From Phenylobacterium sp. (GTDB taxonomy: Bacteria; Pseudomonadota; Alphaproteobacteria; Caulobacterales; Caulobacteraceae), in assembly GCF_016793285.1 (NCBI RefSeq), contig NZ_JAEUMO010000065.1, positions 1-44,105 of the forward strand: DNA of 44,105 nt. Reading direction: 5' to 3'. Each line of letters begins with the position of its first letter. Position 1 is the stretch's first letter. The position numbers and the translations under genes are program-made. Shown here piece by piece: positions 14,299-22,984 of the stretch. Under the pieces are notes generated by a model that had not been told where the DNA came from, did not search any database, and was given only the letters and a program-made list of their open reading frames with translations.

Positions 14299-17186
14299 CA
14301 GAAGCCGAACCGCAGGCCGACCTTGAAGGTGCGGCCAACGTAGTCGTACGGGTTGCCGCCCAGGTTGATCGCCGCGATCGCGAGCGCCGGCGGATCCTTG
14401 TCGAACAGGTTGTTGACGTTGGCGAAGGCCTGGAACTTTCGCCCGAAGCGCTCGAAGTCGTAGCTGCCGTTGAGGTTGAAATAGACCAGCGACGGGAAGA
14501 CGTTCTTGTTGATGCTGGTCGAGAGCGTCGGGTTGTAGCCGTCTTCCTCAGGCCCGAAGAACAGGGCCGAGTAGCGGATCTTGGAGAAGGCCCGCATCTG
14601 CAGCCCGACGGTGATCGGGTCGAACCGGTAGTTGATGAAGGCCGAGCCGACCCACTTCGACTGGCCCGCCTGCACGCCGGCGTTGTCGACCGTGATGCCC
14701 AGGGGACCGGTCCGGTCGGTGGTCTTCAGGTGCGACAGGTGGGTCGCGAAGGCGTTGATGTCGATGGAGCCCGGCAGGCCGACGCCGTCCAGGTCCGTCC
14801 GGTAGCCGACCTCGAAGTCCTGGCCCTCGGCCAGCAGCACCGACTGGTTGAAGGGCTGGGTCAGCACCTTGGAGATGCCGAAAGCCGAGTTGTCGAAGGT
14901 GATGGCCGAGCAGTAGATCGTGACGTTCTGGAAGCAGCGCTGGAGGATGTCCGTCGCGCCGACCGAGGCGATCACGTCGCGCACCTTGATGCGGAAGTAG
15001 TCGACCGAGACGCGAAGGCCCGAGAGCGGGCCGGCGGGCGCCCGCCAGGTGCCCCCGACCGAGAAGGTGTCGGCGCGCTCGGGCACGAGGTTGGAGTTCC
15101 CCAGGGTCTGCACGGGCAGGCGGGCCGACTGGCCGTTGAACGGATTGACGAACGAGCCCGTCGCCGAGATGCCGCCCACCAGGAACAGCTCCGACAGCGA
15201 CGGAGCACGGATGTCGCGCGAACGGGTCATCCGCAGCAGCAGGCCGTCGAGTGGCTCCCAGGTCCCGCCGACCTTCCAGGTCGTGACCGCGCCGCTGATC
15301 TTGTAGTCGGTCCGGCGCACGGCGCCGTTGACGCCGAGCGCGTTGAAGAACGGCACGTCCTTCAGGAGCGGGACCTCGACCTCGGCGTAGCCTTCGCGCA
15401 CGGTCTCCTTGCCGGAGTACGACTTGTTGTTGCCGGACGAGTAGAGGCCCAGGATCTGCAGCGGGTCTGCGGTCTGGTCGAGGGTGTCGCGGCGGTACTC
15501 CAGGCCGGTGGCGAAGGCGATCGGGCCCGCGGGCAGTTCGAACAGCGAGCCGGAGACGTTCAGCGCCACGTCGTGACGGACCATCACGTCCCTGGTGAAC
15601 TCGAGGCCCGCCACATAGTCGCGCGCCGCCTGCGAGGAATTGCCGATCCCGAACGGGTTCAGCGGCACGCAGCCGGGCTGCACCAGGCCGGGCTGGATCG
15701 TGTTCGTCAGCCGCGCGGCCGCGAAGTTCGGGTTGGTCGCGACCGGCCCGCACACGATGTTGCCGCTGGCGTCGAGCACCGCGTACTCGGCCGCCGCCAG
15801 GTTGGCCTCGCGGGTGCCATAGACCTTCGAGTCGATGACCGAGCGGCCGTAGTTGTACGAAAGGTCCCACGAGAACCGGTCGAGGACCTTGCCCTTGATG
15901 CCGGTCGAAACCTCGAAGGTCTTGTAGGTGTTGTCGGCCGAGGTGCCGAGCCACTCGGTGTCGACCCGCCCCATGTCGAACGAAGCGATGTTGTTGGCCT
16001 GCATCAGCGCGCGGGTCGCGGCCGGCAGGTAGGGGTTGGTCGCCAGGATCGTGACGGTCGGTGTCTGGTGGTACTGCGAGAGCGTGAAGACGTTGCTCCA
16101 GGCGTAGCCGGCCTGCACGAAGATGCTGGTGTCCTCGCTGACGTCGTAGACCGCCTTGCCCATCGTCGAGAGCGCTTCGAGCGGCTGCTTCAGGTTCCAC
16201 TGGGCGATCGGGGTCGCCACGTGGTTGCTCGACGAGTTGATCATCAGGTTGCCGAACACCGGGCCGCGCTCGAGCCGGTAGAGGCCGCCGTTCGGCGCGA
16301 AGGCGAGCTGATTCAGCAGCGACACGGTCGCGCCGGTCGGGGTCCTGGCGGTGTTGATCACGCCGCCCGGGGTCTGGGTGGCGTACTCAACGCCGGTCGC
16401 CCAGCCGAAAGCGGGCGTCCCCGCGGGACGCGTGGCGCCGAACGCCAGCGGCGTGCCCGAGTTGCCGGCCTCCACCGAGGCCCAGCCCCGCTTGTAGATG
16501 TTCCCGACGCCCTTGTTGTCGTTGTAGTCGGCCCCGACCACGACGTGCAGCCGGTCGTCCATCAGCGAGAAGCCGTCCGCCAGGCTGACGCCCCACTCCT
16601 CGTTGTCGCCACGCTGCGAGCGGCCGGCGATGACCTGGCCTTCGAGGTGGTCGATGCGGTCCTTCAGCACGAAGTTCACGACGCCGGCCACGGCGTCGGA
16701 GCCGTAGGCGGCCGAAGCGCCGCCGGTCACCACCTCCACGCGCTTGATCAGACCGACCGGGATGATGCTGGTGCTGGTCGTCCCCTGCGCATTGGTCGGC
16801 GCCGGCCGCTGCCCGTCGATCAGCGTCAGGGTCCGCTGCGCGCCGAGGCCGCGCAGGTTGGCGAGGCTCTGGCCGGTCGAGATCGAGCCGGCGTTGCGCT
16901 GCACCTGGTTCACGCCCGAGTTCGAACGGAACGCCGGCAACTGCGTGATGATGTCGTCGACCGAGGAAGGCGTCGTGCGCTTGAACTGCTCGGCGCCGAG
17001 CACGGTCAGCGGCGTCGGCGAGGTCATGCCGGGATTCTGGATGCGGCTTCCGGTGACGACGACCTCGTCGACCGCAGCTTCGCCGCCTTCGGCAGCCGCC
17101 TGCGCACACGCTTGAGATGGGATCACCATCATCGCGAGCAGGCTCGCGCCGCTCCACAACACCCTTGAGAGTCCCGACCGACCCAT
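14298..17186 (-). CDS. TonB-dependent outer-membrane receptor
   Basis: This 962-aa receptor has a signal peptide (to about residue 28, SQACAQ), a TonB box-like DEVVVTGSRI, and a plug domain (about 50-170) with LTLIDGQRPAP and VEVVTGGASAAYGSDAVAGVVNF. A long beta-barrel ends with the terminal aromatic residue (KVGLRFGF). Receptors of the VVVTGSRI type are abundant in Caulobacterales and Sphingomonadales and import oligosaccharides, plant compounds and other large nutrients. It is the first gene of the operon. The start ATG 17186 follows GGAAGGA at proper spacing. The substrate is inferred only from the partner genes (two esterases, a dehydratase and a sodium symporter). Confidence 0.93.
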   Translation of the reverse strand: MGRSGLSRVLWSGASLLAMMVIPSQACAQAAAEGGEAAVDEVVVTGSRIQNPGMTSPTPLTVLGAEQFKRTTPSSVDDIITQLPAFRSNSGVNQVQRNAGSISTGQSLANLRGLGAQRTLTLIDGQRPAPTNAQGTTSTSIIPVGLIKRVEVVTGGASAAYGSDAVAGVVNFVLKDRIDHLEGQVIAGRSQRGDNEEWGVSLADGFSLMDDRLHVVVGADYNDNKGVGNIYKRGWASVEAGNSGTPLAFGATRPAGTPAFGWATGVEYATQTPGGVINTARTPTGATVSLLNQLAFAPNGGLYRLERGPVFGNLMINSSSNHVATPIAQWNLKQPLEALSTMGKAVYDVSEDTSIFVQAGYAWSNVFTLSQYHQTPTVTILATNPYLPAATRALMQANNIASFDMGRVDTEWLGTSADNTYKTFEVSTGIKGKVLDRFSWDLSYNYGRSVIDSKVYGTREANLAAAEYAVLDASGNIVCGPVATNPNFAAARLTNTIQPGLVQPGCVPLNPFGIGNSSQAARDYVAGLEFTRDVMVRHDVALNVSGSLFELPAGPIAFATGLEYRRDTLDQTADPLQILGLYSSGNNKSYSGKETVREGYAEVEVPLLKDVPFFNALGVNGAVRRTDYKISGAVTTWKVGGTWEPLDGLLLRMTRSRDIRAPSLSELFLVGGISATGSFVNPFNGQSARLPVQTLGNSNLVPERADTFSVGGTWRAPAGPLSGLRVSVDYFRIKVRDVIASVGATDILQRCFQNVTIYCSAITFDNSAFGISKVLTQPFNQSVLLAEGQDFEVGYRTDLDGVGLPGSIDINAFATHLSHLKTTDRTGPLGITVDNAGVQAGQSKWVGSAFINYRFDPITVGLQMRAFSKIRYSALFFGPEEDGYNPTLSTSINKNVFPSLVYFNLNGSYDFERFGRKFQAFANVNNLFDKDPPALAIAAINLGGNPYDYVGRTFKVGLRFGF

Positions 17187-17214
17187 CCGCGTATCCTTCC
17201 CTCGATTTCTAGTT

Positions 17215-17229
17215 GTTCGGATTACGAAC
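17215..17229. promoter_or_regulatory. Palindrome GTTCG-N5-CGAAC, candidate IclR operator
   Basis: GTTCG-GATTA-CGAAC is a perfect inverted repeat 29 bp upstream of the TonB-receptor start. It lies in the 186-bp divergent intergenic region (17187-17372) shared with the GH20 gene. It closely resembles the published recognition pattern of PcaR/PobR-type IclR regulators (GTTCG-N5-CG-AC). The IclR gene at 11895-12698 in the same operon is the likely binder. Confidence 0.6.
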
Positions 17230-17372
17230 TTTTATTCGCATATTGAGTACGACGACATCGGCGCTGTTGGCAAGCCTCCGTTTCGCGGGACGTTGACGCC
17301 TACGCGGAAGCGCCTATCGGCTTGGTCGATTGGAGCGCCGACAGGCGTCCTGCCAAGAGGCCGCCCTTGACG

Positions 17373-19532
17373 ATGCTCCGACGTTTCACCGCCGTCCTCG
17401 TCCTCACCATTGCCGTCGCCTTGGCTGCCTCCGGCGCTTCCGCGGCCGTTGCCCTCATGCCGCGGCCTCAATCGGTGACGGAGCAGGCGGGCGCCCTGGC
17501 CATCCCCGGCCGCCTCGCCATCGTCTGGACAGGCTGCCACGAACTCCGGCTCGACCGGGCCGCGGAGCGCTTCCAGCGCGATCTCGGGCGACTGACGGGC
17601 ATCGAGACGTTCGCCGCCGCCGGGCCGCGCCTGGATATCGCCTGCCGCGCCGCCGAACCCGGCGCCCTCGCCCTCGGCGCGCGCGAAGCCTATCGCCTGC
17701 AGGTGGACGAGCGGGGCGTCCGCCTCGAGGCGGACGGACCGATCGGCGTGCTGCGGGGGCTGGCCACCTTGCGCCAGTTGCTGGAAACCGCGCCCGACGG
17801 GTCCGCCGCCCTGCCCTTCGTGGAGATCGACGACAAGCCGCGCTTCGCCTGGCGCGGCGTGATGATCGACACGGCCCGGCACTTCATGACCGTGGGGACC
17901 CTGAAGCGCCAGATCGACGCCATGGAGCAGGTGAAGCTAAACGTCCTGCATCTGCACCTGAGCGACAACGAGGCGTTCCGGGTCGAGAGCCGGCGCTACC
18001 CCCGGCTGCACGGGATCGCGGCCCAGGGCCAGTTCTACACACAGGCGCAGATCCGCCACCTCGTGGCCTACGCCGCCGATCGCGGCGTGCGCGTGGTCCC
18101 GGAGTTCGACGTGCCCGGCCACACTCGCGCGATCATCCTGGCCTACCCCCAACTGGCGTCGCACCCGGTCGGCCCCGGGGCGGCCGGCGCCCAGGTGCTG
18201 AACCCGGCGTCAGAGGAGACCTATCGCTTCGTCACGCGGCTGTTCGACGAGATGGCCGGCCTGTTCCCCGACGACTACTTTCATATCGGCGGCGACGAGG
18301 TCGGCGACGACGCCTGGGCGGGCGACCCGGCGGTCGAGGCGCTCAAGGCCGCGCGGGGCCTGAAGACCAAGGCGGAGGTCGAGGCCCACTTCCATCGCCG
18401 GATCCATCAGGCTCTGACCCGGCGCGGCAAGATCGTCGTCGGGTGGGAGGAAGTCATCGACACCGGGACGCTGCCGCGCGACGTGGTCGTGCAGGCTTGG
18501 CGCACGTCCAACGCGACGGCGCGCGCCACGGCCCAGGGCCACCGCACGATCGTATCCGCCGGCTACTACCTCGACCTGCTGAACACGGCGGCGTTCCACT
18601 ACGGCTTCGACCCGCTCGACACCTCGACGGCCGGCATGTCCCCGGCCGACGCCGAGGCCGCCCGCAAGCTGCACCCGCTCGTCGCCCACTTCGTGACCGA
18701 CGGGATCGTCGTCCGGCCGGCGCCGCCTCTGTCACCGGCCCAGGAGGCTCTGGTGCTGGGGGGCGAAGCGCCGATCTGGGCGGAACTGGTCAGCGACGAG
18801 ATGCTGGACTCGCGACTCTGGCCGCGCGCGGCCGCGCTGGCCGAACGCTTCTGGTCGCCGCGGGACGTGCGCGACGTCGACGACATGTACGCCCGCCTTG
18901 CCGTCCAGCAGGACCGCCTGCGCCGCCTGGGTCTGAACGACCGTGAGCTTCGCGCGCGCATGGCCTCGCGCCTCGCGCCCGGCGACACCGGACCGCTGCT
19001 CGCCTTCCTCGACCTCGTCGGCCCGGTCCGCAACATGGCGCACGACAAGCGCGTCCCTGCGGCGTTGCGGGGCGAGAAGGCGGTCCAGCACCTAACCGCG
19101 GCGGCCGACGCGGCCCCGGTCGACAGCCTGGTCGCGCGAGGATTCGCGGCGCGAGCGCGGCGGCTGGTTGCCGGCGACCGAGGGCTCGCGCCCCAGGTCC
19201 GCGCGGAGCTTCAGGCCTGGATCGTCAACGATGCGCGGCTGCAGGCCCAGGCCGCCGCGAATCCCTCGATCCGAGAGGTGCTGCCCGTCTCGGCGGAGAT
19301 CGCGGGACTCGCGACCGCCGGACTCGCTGCGCTCGACGCTCTGGAAGCCGGCAAGCCCCTGGCCGCCGACGCGGCCGAGCGCGGCCGGTCGGCGATCGCC
19401 CGGGCCGAGGCGTCCGAGGCGGCGTCCGCGCGGCCGATTTTCGCGTTCTTCGGCAAGCGCCCGCCCGGGGACCTGATCATCACGGTCACCCCGGGTCTGC
19501 GCGCGCTCATCGAGGCGGCCGCCTCGCCGTGA
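17373..19532 (+). CDS. Beta-N-acetylhexosaminidase, GH20 family
   Basis: This 719-aa secreted enzyme removes terminal N-acetylglucosamine or N-acetylgalactosamine from chitin fragments, glycans or muropeptides. It has a signal peptide (to about GASA), the N-terminal GH20b domain (about 30-145) and the catalytic TIM barrel from FAWRGVMIDTARHF. The Asp308-Glu309 pair is in HIGGDEV, with VVPEFDVPGH and VGWEEVID as further family motifs. A roughly 170-residue helical tail follows the barrel. ATG 17373 is chosen because it begins the signal peptide. The gene is divergent from the TonB operon and shares its intergenic region, but nothing shows co-regulation. It ends 52 bp from a convergent gene; a CCGGCATGCCGG palindrome lies between, without a T-tract. 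Confidence 0.93.
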   Translation: MLRRFTAVLVLTIAVALAASGASAAVALMPRPQSVTEQAGALAIPGRLAIVWTGCHELRLDRAAERFQRDLGRLTGIETFAAAGPRLDIACRAAEPGALALGAREAYRLQVDERGVRLEADGPIGVLRGLATLRQLLETAPDGSAALPFVEIDDKPRFAWRGVMIDTARHFMTVGTLKRQIDAMEQVKLNVLHLHLSDNEAFRVESRRYPRLHGIAAQGQFYTQAQIRHLVAYAADRGVRVVPEFDVPGHTRAIILAYPQLASHPVGPGAAGAQVLNPASEETYRFVTRLFDEMAGLFPDDYFHIGGDEVGDDAWAGDPAVEALKAARGLKTKAEVEAHFHRRIHQALTRRGKIVVGWEEVIDTGTLPRDVVVQAWRTSNATARATAQGHRTIVSAGYYLDLLNTAAFHYGFDPLDTSTAGMSPADAEAARKLHPLVAHFVTDGIVVRPAPPLSPAQEALVLGGEAPIWAELVSDEMLDSRLWPRAAALAERFWSPRDVRDVDDMYARLAVQQDRLRRLGLNDRELRARMASRLAPGDTGPLLAFLDLVGPVRNMAHDKRVPAALRGEKAVQHLTAAADAAPVDSLVARGFAARARRLVAGDRGLAPQVRAELQAWIVNDARLQAQAAANPSIREVLPVSAEIAGLATAGLAALDALEAGKPLAADAAERGRSAIARAEASEAASARPIFAFFGKRPPGDLIITVTPGLRALIEAAASP

Positions 19533-19584
19533 GTGACGCGTCGTGCCCGGCATGCCGGCCCGCTCCGGCAAGGTCGCTGACCAT

Positions 19585-20937
19585 CTACGCGCGGACCAGC
19601 ACAGCGGGGTTGTCGATGACCTGGGGGCGGATCGCGCCGCGGGTCACGGCCGGCATCTCCAGCCGCATCACGCCATCCGCCACCTGAGCCAGACCGCCCC
19701 ACCACGCGCCCTCGGCCAGCCGCGGCGTGTTCGAGCGCGCGATCGTCAGGTCCAGCCGGAACGGCCCTTCGCCGGCCTCCCGTGGGGGCGCGGCCGACCA
19801 TGCGCCCTCCACCCGGATGTCCTCGCCCTCATGGACCTGGATCCTCCACCGGCCGTCCCCGGCCATGTCCAGCGTGAACGCCTTCAACCCGATGCCGCCC
19901 AGCGCGCCCGGCGCGGTCGAGCGCCAGACGCCCGTGAGGTCCGGGGGCCAGCCGCCCGGCGCGGCGCGTCGGAACAGGGCCGGCAGGCGGAACCGACGCG
20001 GGCGCGGCCCGCTAGGCTCGCCCCGGACGAGGCCCAGCGTCTCGCCGTCCAGGGTCAGCCGGTAGAGTCCGAGGATCTGCTCGTCGCCGAGGCGCAGGTC
20101 GACCCTGTGGTTGGGCGGCGATGGGGCGGCGACGAACACCCCTTCGGCACGGCGTCCCTGGAAGCTCTGCGTGACCACGCCCCGATCGTCGAACGAGAGC
20201 ACCAGGTCCTGGAACTCCGGCTCGCAGGCCAGCCAGGTCCCGACCGGGCTCTCGGGCGGCGACGGCGCGTGCCGGCCGAGGTCGCAGAGCTCGGCGCGGT
20301 CCTCCAGGAAAGCCGCCATCAGCGCGAAGCTGTCGTCCGCCTCCCGGATCGCCCAGTGGCCGAGACCCGGCAACACGCGGTTGTCGGCGCCGGCCAGTTG
20401 CGGCCCCTCCTCGAACAGCAGGTACTGCGCATCGTCCGGGCTGGAGATCGTGAGGCTGCGCACGTTCGGCGGCGGGCCCCGAGCGTCGAGGTCCTCCAGG
20501 AAGGCCGATCCGCCGGTGTGGATCTCGGGCGCCTGGCGGAAGATCCGACCCTGCGGATCGCGCAGCAGCATGACATCGCAGGCCGGCGCCCCCGACACGC
20601 AGCCTGCGATGTAGATCGCATGGGAGACGGTCGAGGCCCCGCCCAGCACCGACAGGTAATAGCGGACGACCGGCGCCCCCAGGCTGTGGGCGATCAGGGC
20701 GAAGGGCGCGCCGGCGCCGATGTGCGGCTGCACATCCTGCGCCACGTAGTCGGCGAGCTGACGCGCGTAATCGACGCACGAACCGTGGCCCGGCGGGTCC
20801 AGGTCCACGGCGAACAACCGCGCGTAGCCCAGGCCGCGGAAGCGGGCAGCGAGGGACGACCAGGCCGCCCCCGTCTCGCCGTTGCCATGCACGAAGACGA
20901 TCGGCAGGCGCGCTCCGTCCGCCGCGCCGCCCGTCAC
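19585..20937 (-). CDS. Alpha/beta hydrolase with extra C-terminal beta domain
   Basis: This 450-aa protein has an N-terminal alpha/beta hydrolase (about 10-215): oxyanion FVHGNGETGAAW, nucleophile elbow AHSLGAP and catalytic histidine in LPGLGHWAI. The C-terminal 230 residues look like two similar beta-rich segments, around VGTWLACEPEFQDLVLSF and LTGVWRSTAPGALGGIGLKAF. These resemble lipocalin-like ligand domains attached to esterases. There is no signal peptide. Its GTG start overlaps the stop of the M55 peptidase gene (GTGA, 20934-20937). It is the third gene of the unit driven from the operator at 22754-22771. It could be a lipase, esterase or amidase of the pathway. Confidence 0.8.
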   Translation of the reverse strand: MTGGAADGARLPIVFVHGNGETGAAWSSLAARFRGLGYARLFAVDLDPPGHGSCVDYARQLADYVAQDVQPHIGAGAPFALIAHSLGAPVVRYYLSVLGGASTVSHAIYIAGCVSGAPACDVMLLRDPQGRIFRQAPEIHTGGSAFLEDLDARGPPPNVRSLTISSPDDAQYLLFEEGPQLAGADNRVLPGLGHWAIREADDSFALMAAFLEDRAELCDLGRHAPSPPESPVGTWLACEPEFQDLVLSFDDRGVVTQSFQGRRAEGVFVAAPSPPNHRVDLRLGDEQILGLYRLTLDGETLGLVRGEPSGPRPRRFRLPALFRRAAPGGWPPDLTGVWRSTAPGALGGIGLKAFTLDMAGDGRWRIQVHEGEDIRVEGAWSAAPPREAGEGPFRLDLTIARSNTPRLAEGAWWGGLAQVADGVMRLEMPAVTRGAIRPQVIDNPAVLVRA

Positions 20938-21755
20938 TTCAGCGACACCATCTGGTTGAGGAAATTGAGGATCTCCGACATCTCGCGGGCCGACTTCGGC
21001 CGGCTGCGGACCGTGTAGCCGTTGAGCCGCTCGAACTGCGGCAGCATGGCCATGAGCTCCGCCATCCGGTTGCCCTTGAACGCGATGTCGAGATCCATCG
21101 GCCAGGGCCGGTCATAGGGCCGGAAGTCGGCCCGCCGCTTCACCGCCTTCGCCGTCGCCTCGCGGATCAGCCCGCAGCAGACCTCCGGGGTGAGCGTGTC
21201 GGCCGCCGTATGGCTGAGCGCCGTCTTGGTGACCACGGTCTCCACCTCCCCCAGGACGGCGGCCGCGTGACGCGCATAGGCGTCGTCGCCCGTGGCGAGC
21301 AGCACCGGCACCCCGAGCTCACCCGCGGTCAGCGCGCTGATGTGGGTTTCGGAGATCGAGGCGCCGTCCAGTCGCATGTCGCTGAAGACCCCGCCGTTGA
21401 CGGTGTGAGGGCACAGGCCTTCCGCCGACGCCGCGCCGACGTGGTAGCCGAGCAGCACAGCGCCTACGACGCCGGCCTCCTGCACGCCCTCCATCATCAG
21501 CAGCGGGCGCGGCCAGCAGCGGATCAGGCGGGCATAGGGCGGCAGGCGATCCACGAGGATGTTGCGACCATTGTAGTGGGAGTCCGAGACGATCACCTCC
21601 TCGCACCCGGCCTCGCGGGCGCCCTCGCAGGCGGCGACCACCTCGTTGGTCATCCACAGGCGGGCTTCGCCATAGTCGAACTGGCCCGCGGTCCCGCTGT
21701 CGAAGTGGGCGATGCCCCCGACGCCTTCGATGTCCGCTGAAATGTAGAGCTTCAT
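20934..21755 (-). CDS. M55-family D-aminopeptidase (DppA-like)
   Basis: This 273-aa metallopeptidase is homologous to DppA of Bacillus, a zinc D-aminopeptidase that removes N-terminal D-alanine or glycine. The metal and active-site residues are visible: Asp8 and Glu10 in SADIEGVGG, His60 in SDSHYNGRN, His105 in GYHVGA, the nucleophile-region His117 in CPHT and Glu136 in SETHIS. These positions match DppA within a few residues. The length is normal. The ATG start has GAGGGGA upstream. It is cytosolic, and is placed between a ThuA/DUF4350-like secreted protein and a hydrolase in one operon. It suggests that the cluster handles peptides with D-amino acids, although M55 enzymes with other amide substrates exist. 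Confidence 0.92.
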   Translation of the reverse strand: MKLYISADIEGVGGIAHFDSGTAGQFDYGEARLWMTNEVVAACEGAREAGCEEVIVSDSHYNGRNILVDRLPPYARLIRCWPRPLLMMEGVQEAGVVGAVLLGYHVGAASAEGLCPHTVNGGVFSDMRLDGASISETHISALTAGELGVPVLLATGDDAYARHAAAVLGEVETVVTKTALSHTAADTLTPEVCCGLIREATAKAVKRRADFRPYDRPWPMDLDIAFKGNRMAELMAMLPQFERLNGYTVRSRPKSAREMSEILNFLNQMVSLK

Positions 21756-21780
21756 GCCACTGTCCCCTCGACTCCTACCG

Positions 21781-22746
21781 TCAGCCGGCCGCCGCCAGCC
21801 ATGCGATCACATTGCGTAGGAAGCGCACGTTCTGTTCGGCGCCCGGTGCGTCCAGGCCCATCTTCTGCCCGTTGGCGGCGACCTGGGCGGTGAACATCGC
21901 CGCTTCGCCGAACACGGCCACGCGTCCGCGGCCGACCTTTCGCGTCGCGCCCTGCAGCCAGCCGCGGACCGCCTGGCGCGGCGTGGCCGCATCGAACGCC
22001 CACGGCCGCGCGGGATCGAGCGAGACGAACCCTTCGGGCAGCACCAGCAGCGGCTGCGCGCCGGGGTCGGCGCGGAACGCCTGGCCGATGAAGGTGGCCA
22101 CCTGGGTCACGGGCGGGCCGCCGAGACGGCCGTCTGTGATCGGATGCCGACGCAGCGCGCCGGCGTCGGCGGTGAACAGGTCCGGCATGCGCGGGACGAT
22201 CGCGCCCGGCGGCGCATCGGCCGGCAGGGCCAGGGCGTAGCCGTCGGTGAAGTGGAAGCCAAACGCCTCGGCGAGGCTGGCTGCGGCGCCCGCGAGCGGC
22301 CGGTGGTCGGCGATCAGCAGAAGCCGCCCACCGCCCGCCACCCAGCGACGCACGGTCCCGACCTCCTCGGCGGTGAACGCCGGCGGCGTCGGCCGCGGAT
22401 AGTCCTCCCACGGTCCGTCCGACGGCAGGGCGTTGGCGATCACCAGGACGTCGCAGCGCCGCAGCGCGGCGGGCCGGAGGGCGGCGTCCAGGCGCGAGAG
22501 GCGGTAGCCGTCCGCGCGCAGCACGGCCGCGAACGCCGCGAAACGTCCGTCCAGGCGGTGGAAGTTGTGGTGCGCCTCGTCGTTGCAGATGCGCGCCCCG
22601 GCGCCCGGCGCGTGCCGTGGATCGGCGATGGTTGGACGGTAGGCTGCCTCGGCGCCCTGACGCTCGCCGTTCTCGGCGCGCGCCGGCCCGGCCGCGAGCG
22701 CGGCGAAGGCGAACAGGCAGAGCGTGCGGCGTTTCACGGCGAGCAC
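21781..22746 (-). CDS. Secreted DUF4350-like protein (glutamine-amidotransferase fold)
   Basis: This 321-aa protein has a signal peptide (RRTLCLFAFAALAAGPARA) and a class I glutamine-amidotransferase-like fold of the DUF4350/ThuA kind. It contains CDVLVIANALPSD, a VRRWVAGGGRLLLIADHRPL core strand-turn and GRGRVAVFGEAAMFT. No catalytic Cys-His pair is evident, so it may bind rather than cut a substrate. The start is uncertain: GTG 22746 or GTG 22737, neither with a good ribosome site. It is the first gene of the unit 22746-19585, directly after the operator at 22754-22771. Its role is unknown; a periplasmic function in handling the cluster's substrate is inferred. Confidence 0.7.
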   Translation of the reverse strand: MLAVKRRTLCLFAFAALAAGPARAENGERQGAEAAYRPTIADPRHAPGAGARICNDEAHHNFHRLDGRFAAFAAVLRADGYRLSRLDAALRPAALRRCDVLVIANALPSDGPWEDYPRPTPPAFTAEEVGTVRRWVAGGGRLLLIADHRPLAGAAASLAEAFGFHFTDGYALALPADAPPGAIVPRMPDLFTADAGALRRHPITDGRLGGPPVTQVATFIGQAFRADPGAQPLLVLPEGFVSLDPARPWAFDAATPRQAVRGWLQGATRKVGRGRVAVFGEAAMFTAQVAANGQKMGLDAPGAEQNVRFLRNVIAWLAAAG

Positions 22747-22753
22747 TGAACCA

Positions 22754-22771
22754 TATGACTAGAAGGTCACA
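22754..22771. promoter_or_regulatory. TATGAC-N6-GTCATA operator, copy 1
   Basis: TATGAC-TAGAAG-GTCACA has 11 of 12 half-site positions matching the cluster consensus. It overlaps the last codons of the tautomerase gene and lies 8 bp upstream of the DUF4350-like gene, so it is placed to control the unit 22746-19585. The -35/-10 elements are not clear here. Confidence 0.65.
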
Positions 22772-22979
22772 AAGAGTCGTCGTGAAGGCCCGCAGACGGT
22801 GGCCCCAGCGGTGCGCCGCCCACGAACCAGTTCTCCGGCGGCACCTGGGCGACGATCACGCGAATCGAGGACGCCGGGGCGCCCAGCGCCTCGCTCGCCG
22901 CGCGGGTGACCCCGGCCGCGAGTTCGTGCAGCTGCCGCGCCGAGCGGCCGGTCCGAAGCGAGATCTGGATCAGAGGCAT
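22767..22979 (-). CDS. 4-oxalocrotonate tautomerase family protein
   Basis: This 70-aa protein belongs to the tautomerase superfamily. The catalytic proline follows the initiator methionine (MPLIQISL) and becomes the N-terminus after processing. GRSARQLHELAAGVTRAASEALG is the family's first helix, and VIVAQVPPENWFVGG fits the second strand and the hexamer interface. Members convert enol to keto forms or handle related alpha-keto acids. It starts 5 bp after the enolase-family gene and so is in its operon, where it could tautomerise the enol produced by dehydration. Length and spacing are normal. Confidence 0.85.
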   Translation of the reverse strand: MPLIQISLRTGRSARQLHELAAGVTRAASEALGAPASSIRVIVAQVPPENWFVGGAPLGPPSAGLHDDSL

Positions 22980-22984
22980 GGCGC

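Noticed and set aside
14112-17168. A 1018-codon open frame on the plus strand, antisense to the TonB receptor
   Set aside because: It is an arginine/valine/histidine-rich mirror of a high-GC gene with no domain or ribosome site. Similar mirrors lie opposite most genes here, for example 7586-9067, 8997-10325 and 34316-36094.
19533-19584. CCGGCATGCCGG palindrome as a terminator between convergent genes
   Set aside because: The stem is short and no T-tract follows on either strand.
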